Assembly (NCBI RefSeq): GCF_000425425.1
Contig: NZ_AUDK01000001.1
Span: 1-64,000 of the forward strand
Source: Flavobacterium daejeonense DSM 17708
GTDB taxonomy: Bacteria > Bacteroidota > Bacteroidia > Flavobacteriales > Flavobacteriaceae
Length of the DNA stretch: 64,000 bases
Direction of reading: 5' to 3'
The position numbers and the translations under genes were made by a program. Every line of letters begins with the position of its first letter. Position 1 is the first letter of the stretch. Below are positions 36,625 to 44,912 of the stretch, one piece after another. Under the pieces are notes generated by a model. That model searched no databases and was not told the DNA's origin. It saw only the letters and a list, made by a program, of their open reading frames with translations.

Positions 36625-38079
36625 TTAGTTTTTTTGAGAAAAATTGATATAGCCTTGTTGAATACCGTTGGCTTCAATTTCAGTTAATGCAAGCACTAAA
36701 GCTTGTGACAATCCGTTGATTTCATTTAAATCTTGATCCCAGAAATCAGTATTAGCCAACACTGTAGTTACTACTGATTCTAAACCTCCTAATTCCCAGG
36801 CTTTTTTGAATGCTTCCACTAACTCCGGAGTATCTTTTACCGGTAAAGTTTCGTTATTCCAAATTCCTTTGTAGAATTGAATTAAACAAGCTAATGAAAA
36901 AGTCAAACTAGTTGGAAGTTGTTTTTTTGTATTATAATATCCTAATAAACTAGGCAATACTCTTACTTTGAATTTTGAGATTGAGTTTAAAGCAATATCA
37001 GCTAAAGCATGCTTGATAAATGGATTTTTAAAACGATCCATCACTTCTTCAGCATAAGCAGTGATTTCATTTTTATCCATAGGAAGCGTTTCGCTAATTT
37101 CACTGATTACGTTATCAACAAAAGGCCCGGTAAAATCACCATTAACTGTTTCCATAACTAATTTGTTACCAAATAAAAGAGAAACAGGAACCATTGCTGT
37201 GTGTGCACCATTCAAAATACGTACCTTAATCATTTTGAAAGGACGAATATCGTCAACAATCTTCACATTCAAATCGGTTTTATGGAATGGTAATTTTGCT
37301 TTCAAATCGGCACCACCTTCGATAGCCCAAAGGAAAAATGGCTCAGCAGCAACAATTAGATTATCTTGGTAATCTAATTTACTATTGTATTCTTCAATTT
37401 CAGCTCTTGGATATCCAGGAACAATTCTGTCAACCAAAGTACTGTGGTACGTACAATCTTCAGAAACCCATTTTTTAAATGCAGCATCTAAATTCCATAA
37501 ATCACAATATTGCAAGATACATTTTTTCAAAGCTTCTGAATTATAATCAATTAATTCACAAGGAATAATTGTTACAGCTTTAGAAGCATCTCCGTTGAAA
37601 TGTTTAAATCTTTCCAATAACAAAAGAGTTAACTTAGCAGGAAATGCTGCTGGTGGTTGCATATCCGGTGTATCCGTTGAAACGAATTCAATTCCTGCCT
37701 CAGTAGTATTGGAAACAATAAACTGCAATTCTTCTTCTTTGGCTAAAGCCAAATAATCAGCAAAATCAGTATAAGGATTGATTCCTTTTACAACATTAGT
37801 AATTAATTGAATATCCTGAATTTTCTCCCCTTTTTTGATTCCGTTCATAAACAGAGTATAAAGACCATCCTGCTCATTAATCATATTTACCATACCACCT
37901 GCCAATGGCTGAACCATTGCAATACCGGCATTGAAATCTACTTCATTGTTCAATCTTTGAAAAGCGTAATCAACGAAAGCTCTCAAAAAGTTTCCTTCAC
38001 CAAACTGAACTACTTTAATTGGGTTTAATTTTTCTAAACCCCTGTTTTTTCTATTTAATTTTTCCATTACTTCTGACAT
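36625..38079 (-). CDS. uxaB: Tagaturonate reductase (altronate oxidoreductase)
   Basis: This 484-residue member of the mannitol/altronate dehydrogenase family has an N-terminal NAD-binding region (VVQFGEGNFLRAFVDYAFQR). The C-terminal domain has the signature KIVDDIRPFKMIKVRILNGAH, including the catalytic Lys-Asn region. It reduces D-tagaturonate to D-altronate with NADH. It lies between eda and uxaA in the uronate operon. Related fructuronate reductases (UxuB) share the fold, but the adjacent uxaA and uxaC favour the galacturonate branch. Confidence 0.92.
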   Translation of the reverse strand: MSEVMEKLNRKNRGLEKLNPIKVVQFGEGNFLRAFVDYAFQRLNNEVDFNAGIAMVQPLAGGMVNMINEQDGLYTLFMNGIKKGEKIQDIQLITNVVKGINPYTDFADYLALAKEEELQFIVSNTTEAGIEFVSTDTPDMQPPAAFPAKLTLLLLERFKHFNGDASKAVTIIPCELIDYNSEALKKCILQYCDLWNLDAAFKKWVSEDCTYHSTLVDRIVPGYPRAEIEEYNSKLDYQDNLIVAAEPFFLWAIEGGADLKAKLPFHKTDLNVKIVDDIRPFKMIKVRILNGAHTAMVPVSLLFGNKLVMETVNGDFTGPFVDNVISEISETLPMDKNEITAYAEEVMDRFKNPFIKHALADIALNSISKFKVRVLPSLLGYYNTKKQLPTSLTFSLACLIQFYKGIWNNETLPVKDTPELVEAFKKAWELGGLESVVTTVLANTDFWDQDLNEINGLSQALVLALTEIEANGIQQGYINFSQKN

Positions 38080-38097
38080 AATCGGTTGTGTATTTTT

Positions 38098-38769
38098 TTA
38101 TTTTTTACGTAAATCAGCAATAATTGCGATTGTTTCTTTTACTTTTTGAGTCAAACCAGCATAATCTTTAGATTGCAAAACGGCAGCAGAAATTAACTGA
38201 GAACCAATACCAACACAGTAAGCACCAGCATCAAACCAAGATTTTAAGTTCTCTCTCTCTGTAGAAACTCCTCCTGTAGGCATGATATTTGTCCAAGGAC
38301 ACGGTCCTTTTACTCCTTTGATAAATTGAGGCCCGTAGATTTCTCCCGGGAACAATTTAACAATTTCACATCCTAATTCTTCAGCTCTTGCAATTTCAGT
38401 TAAAGTACCACAACCCGGAGACCACAATACTTTTCTACGGTTACAGGCAATAGCAATATCTTCTCTGAATACCGGAGTAACAATAAAATTAGCTCCTAAT
38501 TGCATATACAATGAAGCAGCAGCAGCATCTGTTACTGAACCAACTCCCATAATCATTCCAGGCAATTCTTTGATAGCATATTTTGTCAATTCAGCAAAAA
38601 CTTCGTGAGCGAAATCTCCTCTGGCAGTAAATTCCATCAAACGGGCACCACCATCATAACATGCTTTCAATACATTCTTACTTAATTCCAAATCATTGCT
38701 AAAAAACAAAGGAATCATCCCTGTCTCTTTCATTGCAGTAGCAACTTCTATACGTGTAAATTGAGCCAT
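38098..38769 (-). CDS. eda: KDPG / 4-hydroxy-2-oxoglutarate aldolase
   Basis: This 223-residue class I aldolase shows a Glu in MEFTARG, the CNRRKVLWSPGCGTLTEI region, the Schiff-base Lys in VKLFPGE, and PTGGVS for phosphate binding. It splits 2-keto-3-deoxy-6-phosphogluconate into pyruvate and glyceraldehyde 3-phosphate. I start it at the ATG 38769, ten bases after the kdgK stop, and not at an upstream in-frame ATG (38832) that would overlap kdgK by about 50 bases. It is the last step shared by both uronate branches. Confidence 0.92.
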   Translation of the reverse strand: MAQFTRIEVATAMKETGMIPLFFSNDLELSKNVLKACYDGGARLMEFTARGDFAHEVFAELTKYAIKELPGMIMGVGSVTDAAAASLYMQLGANFIVTPVFREDIAIACNRRKVLWSPGCGTLTEIARAEELGCEIVKLFPGEIYGPQFIKGVKGPCPWTNIMPTGGVSTERENLKSWFDAGAYCVGIGSQLISAAVLQSKDYAGLTQKVKETIAIIADLRKK

Positions 38770-38779
38770 TTTATCTTTT

Positions 38780-39802
38780 TTATCTAGAAACCTTACCTGT
38801 GAAATCCCCATCAAGTAATTTTTCAATTTCATTTTTAGTAATTAAATTATAATCTCCGTAGATGGTGTGTTTTAAGCAACAAGCAGCAACTGCAAAATTC
38901 AATGCTCTTTGTTTATCCAATGGTTTTTCGTTTAAACCATAGATTAAACCTCCCATGAAAGCATCACCACTACCTACTCTGTCCACAACAGGAGTTACTT
39001 CCTGAACAGCAGCTTTGAATATTTCTTTTCCATCATAAAGGATTCCTCCAATACGCTGATGAGAAGCACTTACAGAATAACGCAAAGTAGTTGCCATGTA
39101 TTTTAATTCAGGACACAATTTGAATACTTCATTATAAACAGCCGGCAAAGTTTCTACTTGCTGATAATCAGGATCTACTTTATCTAAACCTAACATAAAG
39201 TTAGCTGTATCAATGTCTCCTAATATAATGTTACTGTATTTTAACATTTCCGGCATTACCTCTTTAGGTTGTTTCCCATAATTCCAAAGTTTTGAACGAT
39301 AATTCAAATCCGTAGAAATAGTCAAACCTAATTCGTGAGCTACTTTTATCGCTTCCATACAAGCTTCGGCAGCCGTTTCAGAAAGAGCCGGAGTAATTCC
39401 GCTCCAGTGAAACCAAGTAGCATCTTTTAAAATTTCTTTCCAGTCAAATTCTCCTTTTTTCAAAGTTGACATAGAACTATTAGCTCTGTCATAAATTACA
39501 TTACTTGCACGTGTACTGGTTCCTGTTTCCAAGAAATAAATCCCTAAACGATCTCCACCTTTCATTACATTTTGACAATCTACATCCAGTTTGCGCATTT
39601 CGTGAATAGCGCAATTCCCTAATTCATTATTCGGAACTTTAGTAACAAACTCAGCCTTCATCCCGTAATTTACTAGCGAAACAGCTACGTTAAATTCTCC
39701 TCCTCCATAAGTTGCTTTATAGGACTCAGCCTGAGCAAACCTCAAATGTCTGTCTGTAGAAAGACGGAGTAAAATTTCTCCAAAAGTGACTACTTTCTTC
39801 AA
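38780..39802 (-). CDS. kdgK: 2-keto-3-deoxygluconate kinase (PfkB family)
   Basis: This 340-residue sugar kinase of the ribokinase/PfkB family has the N-terminal GEILLRLST and GGGEFNVAVSL motifs. The C-terminal signature is DRVGSGDAFMGGLIYG, with the catalytic Asp. It phosphorylates KDG, made both by UxaA and by KduD, to KDPG. It sits between uxaC and eda. Some PfkB kinases have other sugar substrates, but the operon leaves little doubt here. Confidence 0.92.
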   Translation of the reverse strand: MKKVVTFGEILLRLSTDRHLRFAQAESYKATYGGGEFNVAVSLVNYGMKAEFVTKVPNNELGNCAIHEMRKLDVDCQNVMKGGDRLGIYFLETGTSTRASNVIYDRANSSMSTLKKGEFDWKEILKDATWFHWSGITPALSETAAEACMEAIKVAHELGLTISTDLNYRSKLWNYGKQPKEVMPEMLKYSNIILGDIDTANFMLGLDKVDPDYQQVETLPAVYNEVFKLCPELKYMATTLRYSVSASHQRIGGILYDGKEIFKAAVQEVTPVVDRVGSGDAFMGGLIYGLNEKPLDKQRALNFAVAACCLKHTIYGDYNLITKNEIEKLLDGDFTGKVSR

Positions 39803-39834
39803 TTGAAAAATATTTATAGATTATACTTTACTTA

Positions 39835-41244
39835 TTATTTAACCGGAAATTTGAAATATTCCTTAGCATTTCCGTAGCTAATATCAGAAACCATTTTTCC
39901 AATCCATTCCATTTCAGATGCAGGTAATTCACCTCTTTTTACTTCGTCTCCTAAAAGATTACAAAGAATACGACGGAAATATTCGTGTCTTGGGAAAGAC
40001 AGGAAACTTCTTGAATCTGTCAACATACCCACAAAACAGCTAATTAAACTCATATTAGAAAGAGCATTTAATTGTTTTGTCATTCCGTCTTTTTGGTCTA
40101 AGAACCACCATCCAGAACCAAATTGCACTTTTCCTCTAACACTTCCGTCGTTAAAGTTACCAATCATGGTAGCCATAACTTCGTTATCAGCAGGATTTAG
40201 GTTATAAATAATAGTTTTAGTCAATTTATCTTTAGAATCCAAAGCATTTAAGAATGCTGATAATTTTTGAGCCTGTGGATAATCACCAATAGAATCCCAT
40301 CCGGTATCAGGACCTAAAATACGGTGCATACGAGCATTATTGTTTCTCAAAGCACCTAAGTGAAATTGTTGTACCCAACCAAATTCATGGTAAGTTTCAC
40401 ATAAAAATACCAAGATAGCACTTTGAAATTTCAATGCTTCTTCGTTACTAATCGCTTGGCTTTCTCTTTTCTTTTTGAAAATAGCAGTAACTTCACTTTC
40501 CGTATAATTTTCGAAATAGATTTGGTCTAATCCGTGGTCACAAAGCTGACAACCATTCGCATTAAAATACTCAATTCTGTTTCTTAAAGCCGCTTGTAAA
40601 TCTGCATAAGTATTGATTTCAATCGAAGCTTTTTGTCCTAAAGCGTTCAAATATTCGTTATAACCATCGTTAGCAATTAAGATGGCTTTATCAGGTCTGA
40701 AAGCTGTACTTACAGTAGTTTTGAAATCACTTTTAGCCAATTTTTCGTGGAAATCCAAACTATCAATTGGATCTTCAGTTGTACAAACTAATTCTGCATT
40801 TACTTTACGAAGTAAGTTTCTTGTGCTGTATTCAGCTGAATTTACTTTAGCAGAAGTTTCATCGTAGATTCTTTCCGCTGATTTTTCGTTTAATAAATCA
40901 GTAATATCAAAATAACGAGCTAATTCTAAGTGTGTCCAGTGGTACAATGGATTACGCATGGTATAAGGAACCGTTTTTGCCCAGTTTAAAAATTTATCTT
41001 TATCTGAACCATTTCCTGTAACAAATTGTTCATTGATACCCAAAGTACGCATCGCTCTCCATTTGTAATGGTCTCCTTTAATCCAAACATCAGTAATATT
41101 ACTAAAGATTTTATCTTCAGCAATAAACTGAGGATTCAGGTGATTGTGGTAATCAATAATCGGTTGATTTTTAGAATAATTGTGGTATAATTCTTCTGCG
41201 TATTTATTTTCTAATAAAAAGTTATCGTTGATAAAAGTACTCAT
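39835..41244 (-). CDS. uxaC: Glucuronate/galacturonate isomerase
   Basis: This 469-residue amidohydrolase-fold enzyme has the N-terminal metal-binding segment IDYHNHLNPQFIAEDK and the family stretches FHLGALRNNNARMHRILGPD and SFLSFPRHEYFRRILCNLLG. It converts galacturonate to tagaturonate, or glucuronate to fructuronate, the entry step after uptake. Length matches the family. It is the third gene of the operon, 18 bases after kduD. Confidence 0.95.
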   Translation of the reverse strand: MSTFINDNFLLENKYAEELYHNYSKNQPIIDYHNHLNPQFIAEDKIFSNITDVWIKGDHYKWRAMRTLGINEQFVTGNGSDKDKFLNWAKTVPYTMRNPLYHWTHLELARYFDITDLLNEKSAERIYDETSAKVNSAEYSTRNLLRKVNAELVCTTEDPIDSLDFHEKLAKSDFKTTVSTAFRPDKAILIANDGYNEYLNALGQKASIEINTYADLQAALRNRIEYFNANGCQLCDHGLDQIYFENYTESEVTAIFKKKRESQAISNEEALKFQSAILVFLCETYHEFGWVQQFHLGALRNNNARMHRILGPDTGWDSIGDYPQAQKLSAFLNALDSKDKLTKTIIYNLNPADNEVMATMIGNFNDGSVRGKVQFGSGWWFLDQKDGMTKQLNALSNMSLISCFVGMLTDSRSFLSFPRHEYFRRILCNLLGDEVKRGELPASEMEWIGKMVSDISYGNAKEYFKFPVK

Positions 41245-41262
41245 TATAATTTCCTTAAAATA

Positions 41263-42054
41263 TTAATCTTCGTTTGATGGTTTACCAATGGTAGCCAAAA
41301 TTCCACCATCAACATATAAAATATGACCGTTTACAAAATCACTTGCTTTAGATGACAAAAAGATTGCCGCTCCGGCTAAATCGCTTGGATCACCCCATTT
41401 TGCTGCCGGTGTTCTGCTAATGATAAAATCATTAAACGGATGTCCGTCAACTCTAATTGGTTTTGTTTGTTCCGTAGCAAAATATCCAGGTCCAATTCCG
41501 TTGATTTGAACATTATATTTAGCCCATTCGGTCGCCATATTTTTAGTTAACATTTTCAAACCACCTTTTGCAGCAGCATAAGCCGAAACAGTACTTCTAC
41601 CTAACTCACTCATCATGGAGCAAATATTGATGATTTTTCCCGCTCTTCTTTCAATCATTCCTTTAGCAACATGCTTAGAAACAATAAACGGACTTACTAA
41701 ATCAATATCAATTACTTCTCTAAAATCAGACACTTCCATGTCAATCAATGGAATTCTTTTGATAATTCCGGCATTATTAATTAGAATATCAATTGGTCCA
41801 ACTTCAGTTTCAATTTTTGCAACCGCTGTTTTAACTTCCTGCTCTTCGGTTACATTAAATTTATAACCTACAGCATTGATTCCTTCACTTTTAAGTTCAG
41901 CTACAGCATTATCAATTTTCTCCTGAGAAGAATTTCCGTTCACCACAATTGTTGCTCCTGCCTGACCTAATCCTTTAGCCATTGCCATTCCCAGTCCGTG
42001 TGTACTTCCTGTGATAAGAGCAACTTTTCCTTTTATATCAAATAAATTTGTCAT
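41263..42054 (-). CDS. kduD: 2-deoxy-D-gluconate 3-dehydrogenase / DKII reductase (SDR)
   Basis: This 263-residue short-chain dehydrogenase has the Rossmann motif TGSTHGLGMAMAKG, NNAGI, and the catalytic Ser plus Y-x-x-x-K (SAYAAAKGG). The cofactor tail is near FVNGHILYVDGG. It reduces 2,5-diketo-3-deoxygluconate, the product of KduI, to KDG. It starts three bases after kduI, so the two are coupled. Confidence 0.92.
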   Translation of the reverse strand: MTNLFDIKGKVALITGSTHGLGMAMAKGLGQAGATIVVNGNSSQEKIDNAVAELKSEGINAVGYKFNVTEEQEVKTAVAKIETEVGPIDILINNAGIIKRIPLIDMEVSDFREVIDIDLVSPFIVSKHVAKGMIERRAGKIINICSMMSELGRSTVSAYAAAKGGLKMLTKNMATEWAKYNVQINGIGPGYFATEQTKPIRVDGHPFNDFIISRTPAAKWGDPSDLAGAAIFLSSKASDFVNGHILYVDGGILATIGKPSNED

Positions 42055-42057
42055 TTT

Positions 42058-42897
42058 TTATCTTAAATCAGTAATTTTACAAACATCCATATCTCCGTAA
42101 TCTAAGTTTTCACCTGCCATACCCCAAATAAAAGTATAATTAGAGGTTCCTGCTCCAGAGTGAATAGACCATGGTGGAGAAATTACCGCCTGATGATTAT
42201 TCATCCAGATATGTCTTGTTTCTTGTGGTTCACCCATAAAGTGACATACTGCTTGATTTTCAGGAATATCTAAATAAAAATAAACTTCCATACGACGATC
42301 GTGTACGTGAGCTGGCATCGTATTCCAAACACTTCCCGGTTTTAATTCTGTCATTCCCATTTGTAATTGACAAGTAGTCACCACACTTCCAATGATCATT
42401 TGGTTTACGGTACGATGATTAGCCGTTTCCATTGTACCCAAATGTAATTTATTAGCTTCCGCCAAACTTACTTTCACAGTAGGATAAGTCGTGTGAGCTG
42501 GTGCAGAATTGATATAGAACTTAGCCGGATTTTTAGCATCTTCCGATTTAAAAATTACTTCTTTATTTCCAGCACCAATATACAGAGCATCTTTAAGACC
42601 TAATTCATAAGTCTCTCCTTCAACCACAACAGAACCATTTCCACCCACATTAATAATCCCCAACTCTCTTCTTTCTAAAAAATAAGGCGCTTTAAGAGGA
42701 TCAATTGTTTCAAGAACTAAATCTTTATTCACAGGAACTGCAGAACCCGCAATATAACGGTCGTAATGCGAATAAACCAACACTACTTCATCTTCCTGCA
42801 TTAAATCATCAATCAGAAATTCTTCTCTTAATTGTTTAGTATCGTAGTTTTTTACCGCCTGAGGGCTCGATGCGTATCTGGAACTATATTTTGTCAT
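42058..42897 (-). CDS. kduI: 5-keto-4-deoxyuronate isomerase
   Basis: This 279-residue cupin-type enzyme has a metal-binding set visible in [17 protein letters not shown] (two His and a Glu) and a later His in [10 protein letters not shown]. It isomerises the unsaturated-uronate product released by GH105. It is the first gene of the seven-gene uronate operon. The ATG lies 16 bases downstream of a perfect LacI-type palindrome that overlaps a TACCTTTG promoter box. Confidence 0.95.
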   Translation of the reverse strand: MTKYSSRYASSPQAVKNYDTKQLREEFLIDDLMQEDEVVLVYSHYDRYIAGSAVPVNKDLVLETIDPLKAPYFLERRELGIINVGGNGSVVVEGETYELGLKDALYIGAGNKEVIFKSEDAKNPAKFYINSAPAHTTYPTVKVSLAEANKLHLGTMETANHRTVNQMIIGSVVTTCQLQMGMTELKPGSVWNTMPAHVHDRRMEVYFYLDIPENQAVCHFMGEPQETRHIWMNNHQAVISPPWSIHSGAGTSNYTFIWGMAGENLDYGDMDVCKITDLR

Positions 42898-42912
42898 AAT
42901 ATTTTAATTTTA

Positions 42913-42956
42913 TGTAATCGATTACAAAGGTATTAATTTATTTTATTGCAAAGGTA
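42913..42956 (-). promoter_or_regulatory. LacI-type operator and promoter of the uronate operon
   Basis: The perfect palindrome TGTAATCGATTACA (42913-42926) overlaps by two bases a -7 box TACCTTTG (42932-42925 on the minus strand). A CTTTG at 42953-42949 could act as the -33 element, and TACCTTTG also recurs at 42956-42949. Confidence 0.8.
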
Positions 42957-42997
42957 CTTTTCTAAAAAACATGTTTTCTATAAAAAGTTAAAAAAAC

Positions 42998-43031
42998 AAA
43001 AAGCCCTCTTAATTTCACAAGAGAGCTTTTT
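42998..43031 (-). terminator. Terminator after the MFS transporter gene
   Basis: AAAAAGCCCTCTT (42998-43010) pairs with AAGAGAGCTTTTT (43019-43031), with one wobble. On the minus strand a T-run follows. It separates the transporter from the kduI operon, which explains why each has its own operator. Confidence 0.85.
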
Positions 43032-43038
43032 ATATATT

Positions 43039-44484
43039 TTACAAGTCAGTTATAGGCGCATATTTAGGCACTAATGATTTCATTACCACCCACCCAATCA
43101 AATAACAAACAGCACAAATAGAGAAAATAATGAAATAACCGGCTTCAATTCCTTTGAAACCTAAAAACACCATTTCGCTCTCTTTAGAATAATCAAACAA
43201 AACTCCTGATCCTTTATTAATTAACGTAGAACCTAAACCTCCGGCTAAACCTCCAATACCGGTAATAGTCGCGATAGCTTTTTTAGGAAACATATCTCCA
43301 ACTGTTGTAAAGATATTAGCCGACCAAGCCTGGTGAGCTGCTCCCGCAATACCAATAATAAGCACAGGCAACCAATAAGAAATATGCCCTAATGGCTGAG
43401 CTACTAATGCCAATAAAGGAAAAAAGGCAAAAATTAACATCGCTTTCATACGACCTTCATAAGGATTCATTCCTTTTTTATCTACAAAATATGTAGGCAA
43501 CCATCCTCCAATGATTGACAATAAAGTAATCATATACAATACAAATAACGGAAAAGCCGCTTCTGTAGAATCCATATCATAAACTGAGCTTAAATAAGCC
43601 GGAGTCCAGAATAAGAAAAACCACCAAACTCCGTCAGTCATAAATTTACCAAAAGCAAAAGCCCAGGTTTGCTTATAACTAAAACACTTAGCCAAAGAAA
43701 CTTTAGTTGCAGTCTCAGGTACATAACCTTCCATTTTACTATCTGCAACAGCATCCTGTTGAATATACTCTAATTCAGCCTCACCAACTTTAGAATGACT
43801 TTCCGGTTTATCATACATAAAGGTCCAAAATCCCATCCATAAGAATCCTAAAGCACCAATAATAATAAAAGACATTTCCCAGCCATAAGCTTCAGCAATA
43901 AAAGGAATGGTAACAGGAGCCGCCAAAGCTCCTACCGTAGCACCGGCATTAAAAATACTGGTTGCAAATGCTCTGTCCTTTTTAGGAAAATATTCAGCTG
44001 TAGTTTTAATAGCTGCCGGAAAGTTTCCGGCTTCACCAACTGCTAAAACAAATCTTGCAAAAATAAACAAGGAAACACTCACACTAATAATTAGAGAAGT
44101 ATCCTCAACTGTAGCAATCATTTCTTTAGCTCCTTCAAAACCTACAAACCACTTTCCCGTTAATAATCCTGAAGTAGCAATTCCTGCAAACGCATGTAAA
44201 CAAGCACCTAAAGACCAAACTCCAATAGCCCAAAGAAATCCTTTTTTAGTATCCATCCAGTCCACAAACTTCCCTGCAAACAATAAAGAAACCGCATAAA
44301 AAATGGAAAACAAAGCAGTAATATTACCGTAATCGTTATTTGTCCAATGAAATTCAGGAGCAATAAAATCACTCCATGTCAAAGAAAGAACCTGTCTATC
44401 TAAATAATTTATCGTTGTTGCAAAAAACAGTAAGGAACAAATTGTCCAGCGATAATTTCCAACAGCTTTGTTTGTTTGGCTCAT
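43039..44484 (-). CDS. Hexuronate transporter, MFS family (ExuT-like)
   Basis: This 481-residue membrane protein has about twelve hydrophobic segments and motifs of the anion:cation symporter branch of the major facilitator family (TTINYLDRQVLSLTWSDF, and GEAGNFPAAIKTTAEYFPKK in the first half). It would import galacturonate, glucuronate or related deoxy uronates with protons. It has its own promoter with a LacI-type operator at 44656, and its own terminator. Position next to kduI-kduD-uxaC supports the substrate. Confidence 0.9.
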   Translation of the reverse strand: MSQTNKAVGNYRWTICSLLFFATTINYLDRQVLSLTWSDFIAPEFHWTNNDYGNITALFSIFYAVSLLFAGKFVDWMDTKKGFLWAIGVWSLGACLHAFAGIATSGLLTGKWFVGFEGAKEMIATVEDTSLIISVSVSLFIFARFVLAVGEAGNFPAAIKTTAEYFPKKDRAFATSIFNAGATVGALAAPVTIPFIAEAYGWEMSFIIIGALGFLWMGFWTFMYDKPESHSKVGEAELEYIQQDAVADSKMEGYVPETATKVSLAKCFSYKQTWAFAFGKFMTDGVWWFFLFWTPAYLSSVYDMDSTEAAFPLFVLYMITLLSIIGGWLPTYFVDKKGMNPYEGRMKAMLIFAFFPLLALVAQPLGHISYWLPVLIIGIAGAAHQAWSANIFTTVGDMFPKKAIATITGIGGLAGGLGSTLINKGSGVLFDYSKESEMVFLGFKGIEAGYFIIFSICAVCYLIGWVVMKSLVPKYAPITDL

Positions 44485-44912
44485 AATTAAAATGTTTATA
44501 AATTTTATTTAATGTTAAAATATTCTTTCTTATTGTTTTCACCGAAATCGTTTTAGAAAAAGGCAAAAAAATTAGCGCCATATTAAAAAACAAAGCGCAA
44601 CACAATACGAATCAACTAATTAGTACAAAAACACAGAAAATCACAATCAAAAAAATGTAATCGATTGCACAAATATAATTCTTAATAATCGAATCGCAAC
44701 AATTTTATGCTAAATTTTAAAAATCTAATTCAAATAAACACTTTTTACAAAAATTAGACTATTAATTTAAACATCTGCTAATATATATATTAAATTCTAA
44801 AATAAGCCAACACAATTCTCTAAAATTGTGCCAAAAAACAATTTTTATCAAAAAATAACTGAAAGTAATTTTACACAAAGAAATATTTAATACTTAAAAA
44901 AATAAAAACCAA
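44485..44912. other. 428-base intergenic region before the transporter gene
   Basis: This AT-rich gap lies between the hybrid sensor gene and the MFS gene. The only clear signal is the promoter and operator at 44656-44700. I see no RNA gene or coding frame. Confidence 0.6.
44656..44700 (-). promoter_or_regulatory. LacI-type operator and promoter of the MFS transporter
   Basis: The operator TGTAATCGATTGCA (44656-44669) lies directly downstream, on the minus strand, of TATATTTG (44677-44670), a perfect -7 match. GTTG (44700-44697) sits 19 bases further upstream as a -33 element. The leader to the ATG at 44484 is therefore about 165 bases. Confidence 0.8.

Noticed and set aside
43907..44299. 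130-codon + strand frame
   Set aside because: It is antisense to membrane segments of the MFS transporter.
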